Positions 10,522 through 22,100 of a stretch of DNA of 23,872 bases are shown here, in pieces. Every line of letters begins with the position of its first letter. Position 1 is the first letter of the stretch. The translations under genes were made by a program, and so were the position numbers. The DNA is taken from contig OUQQ01000290.1 in the NCBI GenBank assembly GCA_900404475.1, positions 1-23,872 on the forward strand, given 5' to 3'. Source of the DNA: Spongospora subterranea. Its lineage: Eukaryota; Endomyxa; Phytomyxea; Plasmodiophorida; Plasmodiophoridae. The notes below the pieces were generated by a model that was not told where the DNA came from, made no database searches, and was given only the letters and a program-made list of their open reading frames with translations.

Positions 10522-10700
10522 AAGGCGAAGGTCGCGCATTATCAGTGTTTTCTAATGCTCGCTGATCAGCAATTCACGTTCTGACTGAAAAATGATGGCA
10601 TCGTTTGATGAACCGCTGGTTGGAAAGAAGTCTGAACACACCTCAGGAGCGCACAAATTACGAGAGGCGATAAATGGTGCATTCGGATCAGATAAAAAAA

Positions 10701-13371
10701 TTAGATGTCATTGGATATTTGATTGTAAAAGAAGAAGACCACTGATGAAGACAAAAAACATAACGCCACAGTAGAGGAGACGCGACTTGGTAAAATCTGA
10801 AAACAAACAGGTGTGACCTATCGATGTGATCATTAGGCAAGGAAATTCGGCAACTTGTCGGTTTTAACAAGAAAGTAAAAAAAAAGGCAAAATGATTGAA
10901 CAGACACAGAAAAAGGAACATATTGGGAACTACTGACATGTTGGTTTCTGAAGAAGACAGCAAGGATCGTTTTTGAGGTGATGTTCCACATATTGCAACA
11001 TTTGAGCACTGTAAAGATCAACGATGTGGGAGAGATCAAAATGAACCGATGCTACAAGATTCTCTGGCAAGGACAGCCATCTTAGTAACGAAATTTGAAA
11101 AAAAAAAATCAACAACGATGATTAAAGATTGGAACAGCGCAGTTCAATAAAACTCTTGACGAATTATATGATTAGCAAGAAGATGAACAACCACCACAGA
11201 GATATGGGATACTGCGCCTTACGCGATGCAGACTTCAGTTGTGGCACCAACTTCTTCAGTGCCTGTGAAGAAGGATGATTGTCCCAATCTACAATATTGA
11301 TGAGGGAAGAAGGTGAAAACGATAATGGGACAAACCAACCTTGAAAAATTTCGCCACAAAAGTCTTGAGGAGATTTTATAGGGTTATCTCGAAGTGTTAT
11401 TGACCATTCTATTGCGAAGAGTGTCACCCAACCGATATAAACAAACAGAACAAAAAAATATCACTGTTCAATTCCTCCGTGAACATCATCAACTCTAACA
11501 TCATTACAATCATGAATGGTAAGGTCTCTTCACGACAAGATTGAGGAACAATATTGTGGAACGCAACTGAAAAGAATTTCAGATATACGATAATCGAACG
11601 GGCAGGTTAAATGACCTGTTTTGATTGCAAAATCGTCCGGAACACCAGATATATTAGGCGATTCATTAACATCTGTGAACACGTTTGAGTAAAATGGCAA
11701 TTACAAAAACAAAATCTCTCAATGAGCCCGATGACCTTTAAGGTGCCAACAGGCCATGAAGAAAATTTTGCGAATGGTAAAAATAACGAAGGGCGCAAGC
11801 TTTGGATGAACTGATTCAACCAGTTTCTCTAGCAGGAACAAACCACATTAGTAAAGCATTTGAGATTGATGATGACGAGAATTGAAACAGAGTCAAACCA
11901 ATAATAATGATAAACGATCTTGGAACAGCGAAGGTGTTTAACTGAAAAAGGAGAATCGGTATCACAAATATAAACTAGGCCTTACGAGCTGCACACAGCA
12001 GTTGAGACAACACCTGTGATAGTTCGGATGGGATAGGACTAAGATCTGGGCAATTGATTGAAACAGAGAGGTGAACATTACAATGGAATGGACCAACATT
12101 GCAACATCTCATCAGAAATAATCTCGTCGGAGAACTCCACAGATTCTCCAGGCATATAGTAACTTGGTACTCCCACCTCTGTTGACAAATTGGGTCACCA
12201 AAATCAGATCATGAAAACAGAGACAAGAAAGGGTAATCACCTGCCAACTCTCTAGTATACTTCGTGAAAGTTTTGATCAATATGTCGATTACAGCGAATG
12301 CTTTTTCATGCTCAGATTCAGGGAAGATGGAGACAAATTCAACTGATAAAGAATTTGACATTGGCAATAATTGGAACAACGAGTTCAAATACCAATATTT
12401 GCATGGAAATCCGACGGAAGAGGAGGTAGTCGAGGAGGTCTAGAGAGCCGTTGAACCAATGTCCATGCATCGCGGAAGTGGAAAACTAATGAAACAATCA
12501 CAAAGAGATGAAATCAGAGCGAAGCCAAGAACCCCAGTCAAAAGCAAAGGATATTGTCTGTTGATCTGCTGCATAACATGCGGAGAGAAGAAGGATATTG
12601 ATGGAAACGGGTCTAATATAATTGGGGATGGACAAAATGGACCGATCATGATCCAGAGACCGAGCAGTATTGTGCAAATGATTGAACATTGGCCAGAAAT
12701 GAAATATATCGTGAAGTAATGACATTTCACTACATCCGCGTCATTACCTCGTTCAAATTCTGAAGGAAAACATTGGAGCTTCTGAAACTCGAACATCATA
12801 TTGCCACACATGAGTTGGAACAATGGACGCAACAGGTCACTTTCAGAAGGAGAGTCTTCAAATGAAGCTACATGACATTTTCCTGTTGGGTGATGTGATT
12901 CTGTGTGGAAAAAAATGAAAGGGCGTCAGAAAGTGAAACAGTTGAAACTTGTCACGGTTTACAAGCAAGAATCAACATTACATCAGAAAGTGAAGCAGTT
13001 GAAACTTCTCGCGGTTTAAGCAAGAATCAACAATACTAATGAAAACGAGCTCGAACAGCACATGAAAGATCACAAACTCGTTGTGAATACCAAAACCAGA
13101 TTCCAGAGACAAAAGGCTTTGCTATGATATATATGAAATAATGGCCGTACCACGTTGAGACGGCACTGTCGGCAACATATTGTCCGGGTCGAATCGAATA
13201 TGAGGATCATCTGAAACATTGATGAGGGAAGCGCGGTGAATATGCTCATGGGATGGACCAACCTTTTCCGATGAGGAAAAAGTCTTTTGGAATGCCCTTC
13301 TGACCGGCAAAAGAAACAGCAACGAGAGCGGCGGCCGACACGATCACCAAAACCCTCATACAATACGCCAT
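10701..13371 (-). CDS. Gene B: secreted modular protein, all resolved introns phase 1
   Basis: I do not recognise this family; the model comes from splice sites. Exon 1 (13371-13263) encodes a signal peptide, hydrophobic core LVIVSAAALVAVSFA, with in-frame ATGs at 13371 and 13359; the first is chosen. Later exons: 13210-13151, 12900-12748, from 12612, 12485-12393, 12342-12241, 12178-12098, 12045-11986, 11828-11736, 11672-11616, 11566-11465, 11408-11340, 11288-11223, 11063-10959, 10853-10818, 10741-10701 (TAA). Introns are GT...AG, mostly 49-63 nt, all phase 1, and nearly all internal exons are multiples of 3. Exon types recur: 102-nt exons (12342 and 11566) end TRELA/TEELN, followed by ones ending EMLQ/EIFQ, then SELSQVLSQL/SQALKKLVPQL before GTAAGG, then KLVESVH/NLVASVH exons. 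The exon-4 3' junction is unresolved (phase mismatch near 12535), and the first large intron (13150-12901) may hide exons. Confidence 0.65.
12924..13034. repeat. Two-copy tandem repeat of about 57 bp in a gene B intron
   Basis: Copy 1 (12924-12978) and copy 2 (12981-13034) share TCAGAAAGTGAA.CAGTTGAAACTT and end AGCAAGAATCAACA, with about five differences and a 2-nt gap. They lie in the 250-nt intron after gene B exon 2, which would partly explain that intron's unusual length. Confidence 0.8.
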
Positions 13372-14040
13372 GATAACAACGACAATACTATATGAGAATG
13401 GATCGACTGAGTCCAGCTATCACCGTCAGAATTCGGGGGTGACCCAGACAAACGACTCGAATGACCCGCGGAACTCTCACTGAACCATTGATCTGATACT
13501 GTACTACAGTCGCGGACCGATTTGACCCGCCACTCACACTGATGATGTGGCCACCCTTCTGTTGACAGTTACTGCCACGCAAACAGAGTGGCCTGTTGGT
13601 CAATTGTCGTAGTGTATACTGTACTGGTTCTTGAGTTTCGTCGGTGTCAACGCGGTCACCTCCTGGTTGACACCAACTCTTGGCGCTCACGTCATTGGGC
13701 CTTACACAACTGCTCCTTGCCTTTACCTAAACTCAACTATCTATCAGTAATACAATCACTTCAATTACATCGACCAATCCGATATTGCTCGCATACGATG
13801 GTCGGTTCCCCGATGGGGTAGCGTCGTTCTACAATAGCATTACTATTCGTATTGTCGTTCTTGCACGCGTCAAATCAGCTGACTATTCCTTTACAATTGT
13901 CCCCCATACTGCCGCCGCCTGGGAGGATTTGTCTTGATTATGACCTTGCCTGGTTTGGGCGCCGTTGACGATTTGACAGTTTGTGACTCGTTTTTATATT
14001 TAGCGGGTCGGCCAGCATGGCCTTCATCTGTTTCTATCAC
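13372..14040. other. Upstream region of gene B, no gene recognised
   Basis: The minus frame 13690-13388 (100 codons, several Cys) lies directly upstream of gene B in the same orientation but shows no signal peptide or recognised motif. The region would contain the gene B promoter. No clear TATA-type element could be singled out. Confidence 0.35.
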
Positions 14041-14051
14041 TTAGTACATCA

Positions 14052-14372
14052 CTGACAAATGTCATTCGTCGTGGCACAACGACCGTCTCTGCTGATGTAC
14101 AGCGTCGGACGATTTTGCCCTCGGAGTGTTTATCAGGCTGTGCTTGCCAGGTGTTCTAAATGGCGTATCCTGGCACAACGACCGTGTGTTTCTGATGATG
14201 TTGACTATTTACAGTGATAGTATTTACAGTCATGAGGAATTGAAAAATTTCATGCCGCCTCAGACCGCATGGCCCTCAACGTTGGCAACATCAATTTCCT
14301 CATCACTGGTAAATGTTTAACATCAGCTGAGCACACACGGTCGTCGTGCCATCAATTAATGACATTCGTCAG
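14052..14372. repeat. MITE-like element with imperfect terminal inverted repeats
   Basis: Left arm 14052-14098 (from CTGACAAATGTCATT through GGCACAACGACCGT to GCTGATGT) matches the reverse complement of 14320-14372 with a few substitutions and short gaps. A third, direct, partial copy (TGGCACAACGACCGTGTGTT) lies at 14171-14190. The interior has no ORF of note. The size (about 320 bp) and structure resemble a small non-autonomous DNA transposon; target-site duplications were not clear. Confidence 0.55.
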
Positions 14373-14399
14373 ACAGTTTTGAATTGATCAGCGCAGTCG

Positions 14400-14935
14400 C
14401 CAAGTTCTTCTGATGTTGATGATTATGTGTTTGTACAGCCCGCAGCATGCAACTAGAACTCATGTCCTTTAACCAATAAATCATTTCACATAAGCTGTTA
14501 ACAACTCTCGAAAACCTTTGTTTGCACTTTTCACCTATACAGCCGTTTTACTTTCTAAAGTCAGTATTAACTGGTAACCAACAGCTCGGTAGCATTTCAT
14601 TGAAGTTTTTGGCCAATGGTGAACATTCATGTCCACATTCATCCTGAAGTGGCTGAAAGCGGTACTGAAACTCTTACTCTCAGTCATTGCCGCATCTACA
14701 GATTGCCAGAATTTCATGTAGAAACCCCCAAACTTAACAAATTTTAACCCTCAATCAATAGCAACTTTCCTTAAACGACGATCCGCAGAAGAAATCCGGA
14801 TTCTCAAACTACCACTGCAGCGATTCATTCACTTAATCAGCAATGTTCTGGAGAGACGGTTTGGATATCCAAACAATTAATTGTGCCTCGATCAACCAAT
14901 TTGAAAAAACAGAAATCAACACGCAGATACTATTA
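14400..14935. other. Stretch without a recognisable gene
   Basis: Only short frames (for example minus 14717-14535, 60 codons) with no motif. It may be 5' portions of the LINE remnant that follows, too decayed to recognise. Confidence 0.3.
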
Positions 14936-14939
14936 TTGA

Positions 14940-15420
14940 ATCAGGAAATAATGTTGATACATACCTACATACCATCAGACGTTAACAATTGAACGAGATC
15001 AACGGTCTGGAGAGCAATGCAATTTGCAGATGAACAGAATATGCCAACGCTAATTACAGGGGATCTGAACACAAATGATAACCGATTTGAATCAATCACA
15101 ATGAACATATCTTGACTCCATTCTAAAGGATTTGCTCTGTTAGATGATGTCAACACGATAAGTCCATTACAGACCACCTGAATGCATTCAACACGTTGAA
15201 GTTCAACACGGAACAGTTTGTTGATAAAGTAAACTCTTTACATAGAATCATATCTCTGGGCGAAAAGCTCAGCACCAAACGACAACTGGATTTCAAACCA
15301 ATCAGGAAACCAACCGCGAATAATTTATCCACACATTACGCGACGAATCAACCAGAAATAACTATGGATCACCGAAGAACAGCTACATATGATGACAACT
15401 TGCCAAACTGAAAAAGCTTA
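14940..15420 (+). pseudogene. LINE-type endonuclease remnant
   Basis: One plus-strand frame reads HTYIPSDVNN, one TGA stop, then about 20 codons later FADEQNMPTLITGDLNTND (about 15024-15080). The segment Y-x-P ... x-L-I-x-G-D-L-N-T is the endonuclease/exonuclease/phosphatase (APE-type) signature of non-LTR retrotransposons, with the Asp and Asn of GDxN. A following frame (15196-15411) is hydrophilic and could be the linker between endonuclease and reverse transcriptase. No RT motifs were found downstream, so the element is truncated. Confidence 0.55.
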
Positions 15421-15429
15421 TCGGTCAAC

Positions 15430-16100
15430 TATCCTCGAATCCAGAAAAGTCTTTAAAAATCTGGATAAAAGACTGAAACGATGGACCAGGTCTGGTACTC
15501 ACTTGATATTGCAAAAATGACTCATGGGAAATGGAATTTGATTCAGAATAATTTTAAGCCGTTATTAAAAGGTTACAATGTTCAAATAAGAGCCAAAACG
15601 CCAGTACCAAAATAGATGTTTTGAATGTAGCAGCAGCAAATATGGTAAGCGCATTTTCGGAGGAACCCGACAAGCGGCAAGACAACCTGGATCTGGCCAC
15701 TGATAAACACTATGTATTTTTGAAATTTTGCACCGAGGTAAAAAACGACGAATGCTGAAGGATGTCATCCCAGTCGACGTTCAAATCGACTTGACACTGG
15801 TGATATAGCACCAATATGACCAGGTTCAATGTCAACTTCAACTCGACATGCATCCAAGCGGAGGCGCTGATCAACCTATGAGAGCTGATTGCGAGTAGAT
15901 ACCTCAGAGGAATCGAATCAACACTTCCAATGGGCCCATTCGACGCGATCACCACCGCGTAGCAAGAGGTCGACCGACTCGGCGATAAGCTCAATGACGA
16001 AACCACGTCAGGCGGATGAATATTTACAACGCGAACACACACAGACTGTACACACAATTTGCAAGAAATGTGTTTGCTCTCACTCCTAGTTGATATGTGA
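15430..16100. other. Unassigned stretch
   Basis: Plus-strand segments around 15840-16010 give readable but broken peptides (for example RGIESTLPMGPFDAI), which hint at an old coding fragment. No family could be named and no splice-consistent minus-strand gene was found. Confidence 0.3.
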
Positions 16101-19100
16101 ATTGCATTGAAAAATCACTCAACATTGAATGATTCATACTGAAACAGATATGATAATATCATGCGGTAGATTCAGAAAATCTCTCGACTCCGTTTCGCAA
16201 CCAAAGTCCTGCCTATATTCGCCATTCGAATCAGATATTGGCGCTGGTACTTATGTCTGGTCTGGTCCCAAGAGGAATGTTCATTAGTAATTGACACAAT
16301 CCTCAATGAGCAATGTCGAAACAATGCAATGATCGTTGGCGCATTTGTTGAGAACACAATCTAATTGGGTAGGAGTGCCCATTATCAATTCGCCACGTCT
16401 CCGTCATTCGTCAATGGTTCAGGAATTTGATAATTTCTCCTTTCTGTTCATCGCTCCTCGATGAAATCTCGATCTTGCTACCACAGCAGAGTATGAATGA
16501 ACAATATTACACAAACTACCCAAAAAAATGACATAATCCTCATCCTTCCACAAATTCGCCATTTTCACCACAAATTCGTTCAAGTCGCCAGATCGGTTCT
16601 GCCCGGGCACATACATGTGTCTTCCAGAGCGGAATCCCATTCTCACTTCCTCCAAGTGAAGGTCCCTTATACCAGCGAATTGATGGTAGAACGCAAAAAG
16701 TACATGAGCACCCTGTACCTAAAATGCATATAGTTCCAAAAATCGATGTGGTCATCGCGTATCGAAAAATTGTTGATAATAACGAACACTGATAACGCAT
16801 TGAATATCATTCCGCTTTCAACATCTGTCGCCAACAAATAATCACTGTGAAAATCGATTCATGAATACTGGGGTATAATGGACAGATCATTCAAGTTGAC
16901 CACCTTGACTCCAAGGACATAACTGACATCAATATATCGACTCAATAACCTGCTGGCGATTATTCCCCAATGTGTCACTACGAAGATCAAGGTAGTTAAG
17001 GAACACAGTCAGGAGGTCATTCCTGATCAAAGATGATTAGCGGATTATGGCGATAATTATTACAGTGGACAAAGCGAATACCAATCCGATTTCGTGAATG
17101 ATTTGTGTGTTTGGTCACACAGGGTCCTGATAATAATCAAATAGAATGAGGCATTGCAAAAAAAGAAAATTTGCTCGCTACAGTAGTTCCTCAGCAGGAG
17201 CAGTGTTGGACTCATTGGCCTTGCGAGCGATTATGACTTCAGGTTTCCAGAAGAAGAAAGAAATCAGCCTCTGCAACGAAAAAAGACGTCTGGGAGATTG
17301 AGTTAACAATCATCCTCAGATATGGAATGGGACAAGAGTGGCTCTGTCACCATAGAATGACGTACCGATGTGGAAGAACTATATCTCTCGATTCTTGATT
17401 TGCTTCCCCACCAATTCAACCAAATCTTGATTCGGCCAGATACGGGTTTTGTCTATTTTTTCAAGATGATGATCAAGGTAGTTGAGGCTCCTTGACTTTT
17501 CAACGTCTTGGCTCCAATGTCGAAACTGATCCCTACCACACCTTGAGCACTTTGTCAGAATCCTTGAAAACGTTATTTTTCTTTTTGAAAGGCATTAAGT
17601 TTTTTCCAGAAAACCTGAAAAACTTTTGGGTGAAAATCCCGCACTGCCAGACATGACATAATCAGATTACCCACTGAATGATTCGTATTGGAACAGATAT
17701 GATTATATCATGTGATAGATTCTAGGAAAAAATCTCAACTCGCTTTCGCTAACAAAGTCCTGCCTATGTGCGACATTTGAATCAGATATAGGCGCCGGCA
17801 CTTATGTCTCGACTGGTAATGTGAAGTGAAAAATAGACTCAAGTGTCTGATCTGGTCGGTCTCGGGATAAGAGTTTATCAGTAATTGACACAATCCTCAA
17901 TGAGCGATGCCGAAACAATGCAAAGATGGCCGGCGCATTTATTGAGAACAAAATCAAATTCTTTAGGTGTGCCCATTATCAATTGGCTACTGAGTCAATG
18001 GTTCAGGAATTCGAGAATTTCTCGCTTCTGTTGCTCGCTTTTCGAAGAGTACACGATTTTGCTACCACAGCAAAGTATCAGCAAATATTACACAACACTT
18101 GAAAAAAACATAATGCTGAATCATACCCATGCTTCCACAAATCCGCCAATTTGCTCACAAATTTCTCCAAGTCGCCCAGTAGTTTTGGCGAGCAATAAAT
18201 TCTATTCATGATCTGAAAAAAGTGAACCGGCAAATGCACGCGCGTTTCAAAGCTGGCGGCCAGTTTTACCAAATGAAGGTCCCAATACCAGCGAATTAAG
18301 ATAGAACGCAGAATGTACATGAAAATGCTTTACCTAAAACGCTGATAGACCTGCCAATCGGTGTAATCATTGCGTATCAAAAATTGTTGAAAATAGCGAA
18401 TATTAATAATAGCATTGAATAACATTCCGCTTTCAACTTCTGTCGCCAACAAATGATTACTGTGAACATCGATACATGAATACTGGGGTATAACGGACAG
18501 AACGATCATTCGAGTTGACCACCTTGACTTCAATGACATAACTGACATTAACATCGACTCAATAAACAGCTGGCGATTATTCCCCAATGTGTCACAACGA
18601 AGATCAAGGTAGTCAAAGAACAGAGTCAGGAGATCGTTCCTAGTCAACGATCATTATCGGATTATGGCGATAATTACAGCGGAAAGGGGGAAATACCAAT
18701 CCGATTTAATGAACGATTTGTGTGTTTGATCACACAGTGTCCTGATAATAATCACATAGAATAAGTTCACAGATAGCGCTTCAGTTCAGTCATTACAATT
18801 GCAAACACGAAAATTTGATTGCTAATGCCTCAGCACGAGCAGTATTCTCATCATTGGCCTTGCGAGCGATTCCGTCAGTAGGTTTGCGGACGAAAAATGA
18901 AATCAGCTTCTGCACCAAAAAATCACGTCTGGGAGATTCGTTTACAATCATCCTCAGATATGGAATGGGACAAGAGAGGTTCTGTCACCCTAGAAACACG
19001 TACCGAAGTGAAAGAATTATATCTTTCGATTCTTTAATTTCTTTCCCCACCAATTCAACCAAACCTTGATTGAGCCCGATTCGGTTTTTGTCGATTTTTG

Positions 19101-19130
19101 CAAGATGAAGATCCAGGTAGTTGAAGAACG
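16100..19130. repeat. Tandem segmental duplication, units of about 1.4 kb
   Basis: Unit 1 (about 16105-17505) and unit 2 (about 17675-19125) are collinear copies with many substitutions and small indels. Shared landmarks include AACAGATATGAT.ATATCATG, GTAATTGACACAATCCTCAA and CTTTGCGAGCGAT-type segments near 17220/18860. Unit 2 has an extra block of about 45-60 bp near 17820-17880. Each unit carries the last seven exons of gene A (or their remnants) plus 3' flank. About 165 bp of unrelated DNA (17510-17675) separates them. Confidence 0.9.
16411..17510 (-). pseudogene. Decayed tandem copy of the gene A 3' part
   Basis: This is unit 1 of the duplication. It retains equivalents of the gene A exons from the YLDLH segment onward: the 45-nt linker exon is intact (TLCDQTHKSFTKSD), LLTVFLNYLDLR is present, and the end matches gene A (DEQKGEIIKFLNH then TGA at 16413-16411, against EQQKREILEFLNH in gene A). 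It has a 1-nt deletion near 17385 that brings a TAG into frame, a 1-nt insertion near 17310, and a 2-nt insertion near 16933, each against the intact copy. No start codon or signal peptide is evident upstream. Most splice sites persist (GTACGT, GTGTAA donors), consistent with fairly recent decay. Confidence 0.7.
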
Positions 19131-22100
19131 GGGAGATAATATCGTCCCTAGTGAAATTCAAACTGAGAGGCGGCCGATCACGATGGAAAGAGTTAGAAGG
19201 AATACCAATCCGATTCCATCAAATATTTCGCATCTCCAATGATCCTAATAATGACAACATGAAATGTGGCAAGCGACCCCGTTTATTCCATCAATTACCG
19301 TTTCAACTTCATCGCTTGTGCCCCGACACAAACAACAGGTTTGTGATGGATCATGGACATGATTTGAGACAAGAAGGAATCGGGCCTGGATCAAAAATTT
19401 AGTGAAACAGCTAACCCTCAGATGCGGAATGGGTCCTGAGACATTCGGCAGTGCTTTACTACCGATTATTGTGCTTCAACAGCGCATTTCTCTCTTCTTG
19501 GTTTATCTCATTCTGGACTATTCTCACCATATCGGGATCCCCCAAAAAATCCGCAATCGCACCGGTAAACAATTCACTGATTGACATCAACGCTAAACCC
19601 AACCATGCATGTGATAACTCGAAAAAAACTGACACCAGTGTGGTGTTAATCAAGAGATAAAGATTACGCTGGAGCTGATACGATTTCGCGAACCACTCGA
19701 ATCTAGTGGAACCAATCCTGTAGTCAACTTCTTGGCGACGACGACCGAAAAAATGACCGCTGTTGATAAACAGAGATGAGCCGGGGAAGAAAACGAGAAG
19801 TTCAAATCTGATTACTCAATGCCGGTATTCTTTATGGCTTTAAACAACAATTCTTCATCGTAGGGAACCTTACTATCAAAAGGATATCAGACCCAGATGA
19901 TCGTCAAGAGGGCAATAAAAATTCACGAACAAAATTTGAAAAAAGTCCTTCATGGCTTTGGCAACCGGATTAGGTTGCTTTTGGACCAAGTTTTGTTCGT
20001 AAGAATGTTTGCTATAGACAGGATATCAGATACTGATTATTATCACGAAGCGATTGGCAATTCCGAACAATATTGGATAAAGGTTCTCAAGGGCTCCCAC
20101 CAATTCAGCGGATTTGCGAAATTCATTAGGCGGAAGGTTTCTGAGACCAAATAGTACAGATCCATTGAAACAATGACGTGTTGAACAATCGCCAAGACAA
20201 TTCAATACCGAATTTTACGGGACCTCCAATCATCCCCAGATTTGAGCAACTTTCTCACAAGAGGCAAAACAGGGGCAGGGGCGTTCCTGTAAATAGAATA
20301 TCAAATACTTATTAGAATGAGATTAACGAATTCGTACAAAGTTTGAAAAAACAATTCTTCAAGATTTGTCGAGTCTGAATCACATTTGACCATCTTCGAT
20401 ACATCACGTGCAAAATTTGGAGGAAAGTTGCTATGGAAAAGAAATGAAAATATAGTGATCAAAACACCATGGAAGAGTTTTACAAAAAGTAAAACAAAAC
20501 TTCAGGAGATCCCAGATCGTATCCAGCATTGATAAACCTAATGATAACTCGGGCAGCTTTGGGAAAATCGTTGCTATGGATCAGCAATCAGATAAAATCT
20601 TCATTGATGACGAGGAAAACGAGCACGAACAAGAACCTAAACAGATTCTGGAGCGCTCCAACGTCATAACTATGTCTTAGCACCAGATTCACAAGGCGCA
20701 TATTCGAGGAAGAATGTTCACTTTCGACAACAAAATTAGTTGATCACGATGATCAAAAGGGGGTAACGATTCGTACAAAAACGATAGCAGCTCTGCAAGT
20801 GCTTCCGCATCAGCACCAGATTCGACCAACTTGCTCAAAAGACGCGCAAAATTGCGAGGAAGACGGCTATCAGAGGAATTACAAAAATTCAGATGATCAA
20901 AAGGGAATGAACGATCCATTACAAGTGGGAAAATAGGGATTTCAAGGCGTCAAAGTCGGAACCGGATTTCGGCAAATTTGGAATACGGGGAGAATTAGTG
21001 TGAGAGGGGGATCTATGCACGAAATAAAAATAATGATTGATTGACGCAGCTGAACGATTTCGAATACAGGAGTGAAATCAGCCCTTGACGAGATTCCTCA
21101 TTCGAGAAAAATCGCAGCCCCCGTTTCACATGGGCTGCATTCTCGAAAGGAAAAAGACTGTGGACAGGAAATATGTTAGTGATTCTGAAAAAGAGAGATC
21201 TCAACGGTCCCGTACATCAGTGAACACAGTCCTTCAAGTGCTTCCCCATCAGCACCGGATTCGAGAAACTTCTTTGCAAGATGCAAAACATTGGAATGAT
21301 GGTCACTATGTACAATCAATTTCAAAATAACCATGAACAGAACAGAGCTGAGCATTGATGTACAAGACCGAAAACAGGTCTTGAAGTGCTTCCGTATCTG
21401 CACCAGACTCAACCAATTTCTGTCCAAGATGTGCAACATGCTGAGGAAGGTCTCTAATAACAGGAAAAATGATGATGAGTATTATCCTGAGGGAAGGACC
21501 CATCCCTTACAGGTCTGAAAACAGCCCTTCATGGGTTCTCCCATTGGCATAACGATCGATAATTACATTGGCTTTTCGAATATTATCCGAAGGGCGTTCG
21601 CTATGGAACAGGAGTTGAGATAAATGAATACGATCATAATCAGGATGAACGATCCCGTACAAAATTGACTGCACGATGGGAAGTGCTTCGACGGGATTGT
21701 TTAAAAACACTGTGGCTGCACTGGACAGCGGTATTTCAGAAAGCGACAAACCGAATCTATGATAACAACCGACAGAATGTCGTTGAACAATTTTGTTACA
21801 CCACGAACTGTCATCGCTCTCCGCTCAGACTTTGTCCCTCCATTGGATATGATTCCATTGACCAACTCGTACAAGTCCCGATTTACCAACCGGAGGAAGA
21901 AAACGCTGTGATGACCAGATATGAATAGGCGGATACACCAATGGCCGGCACTATCAACTCACACAATGTCAATAGGTCCTGAAGAATCAGACACAATAGT
22001 GCTATCGGCAGGAATCTCGGCACCGTGTCGGCACTGTTCGTTATCGGGCAACAAATGAAATATTTCATTAATGACTTTCGTCACCGCATTATATTCTCCC

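Noticed and set aside
17510..17675. Short open frame MPFKKKNNVFKDSDKVLKVW as a start for the unit 1 copy
   Set aside because: It closes at a stop before the homologous exon, has no signal peptide, and the segment is not present upstream of the equivalent exon in gene A.
19121..19402. Plus-strand frame of 93 codons, and others opposite gene A
   Set aside because: They lie antisense to exons supported by repeat homology and splice signals, so they are shadows.
19812..19814. In-frame TAA as the end of the gene A repeat array
   Set aside because: A GTAATC donor overlaps it and gives a 57-nt phase-2 exon, a 56-nt intron and a CAACAG acceptor into a 297-nt open exon that has no start codon of its own. 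Splicing past the TAA is more consistent, though not proven.
19812..21950. CRISPR-like array suggested by the regular spacing of about 147 bp
   Set aside because: Repeats are 90-nt coding modules with variable sequence and splice sites in a eukaryotic gene, not short identical repeats with unique spacers.
21873..21950. Alternative 78-nt exon starting after GTTGATAG at 21951
   Set aside because: It is open and in phase, but the competing model with a GTGAGT donor at 21962 and a CACAG acceptor at 21906 has stronger splice sites and keeps the 168-nt exon in frame. Transcript data would decide.
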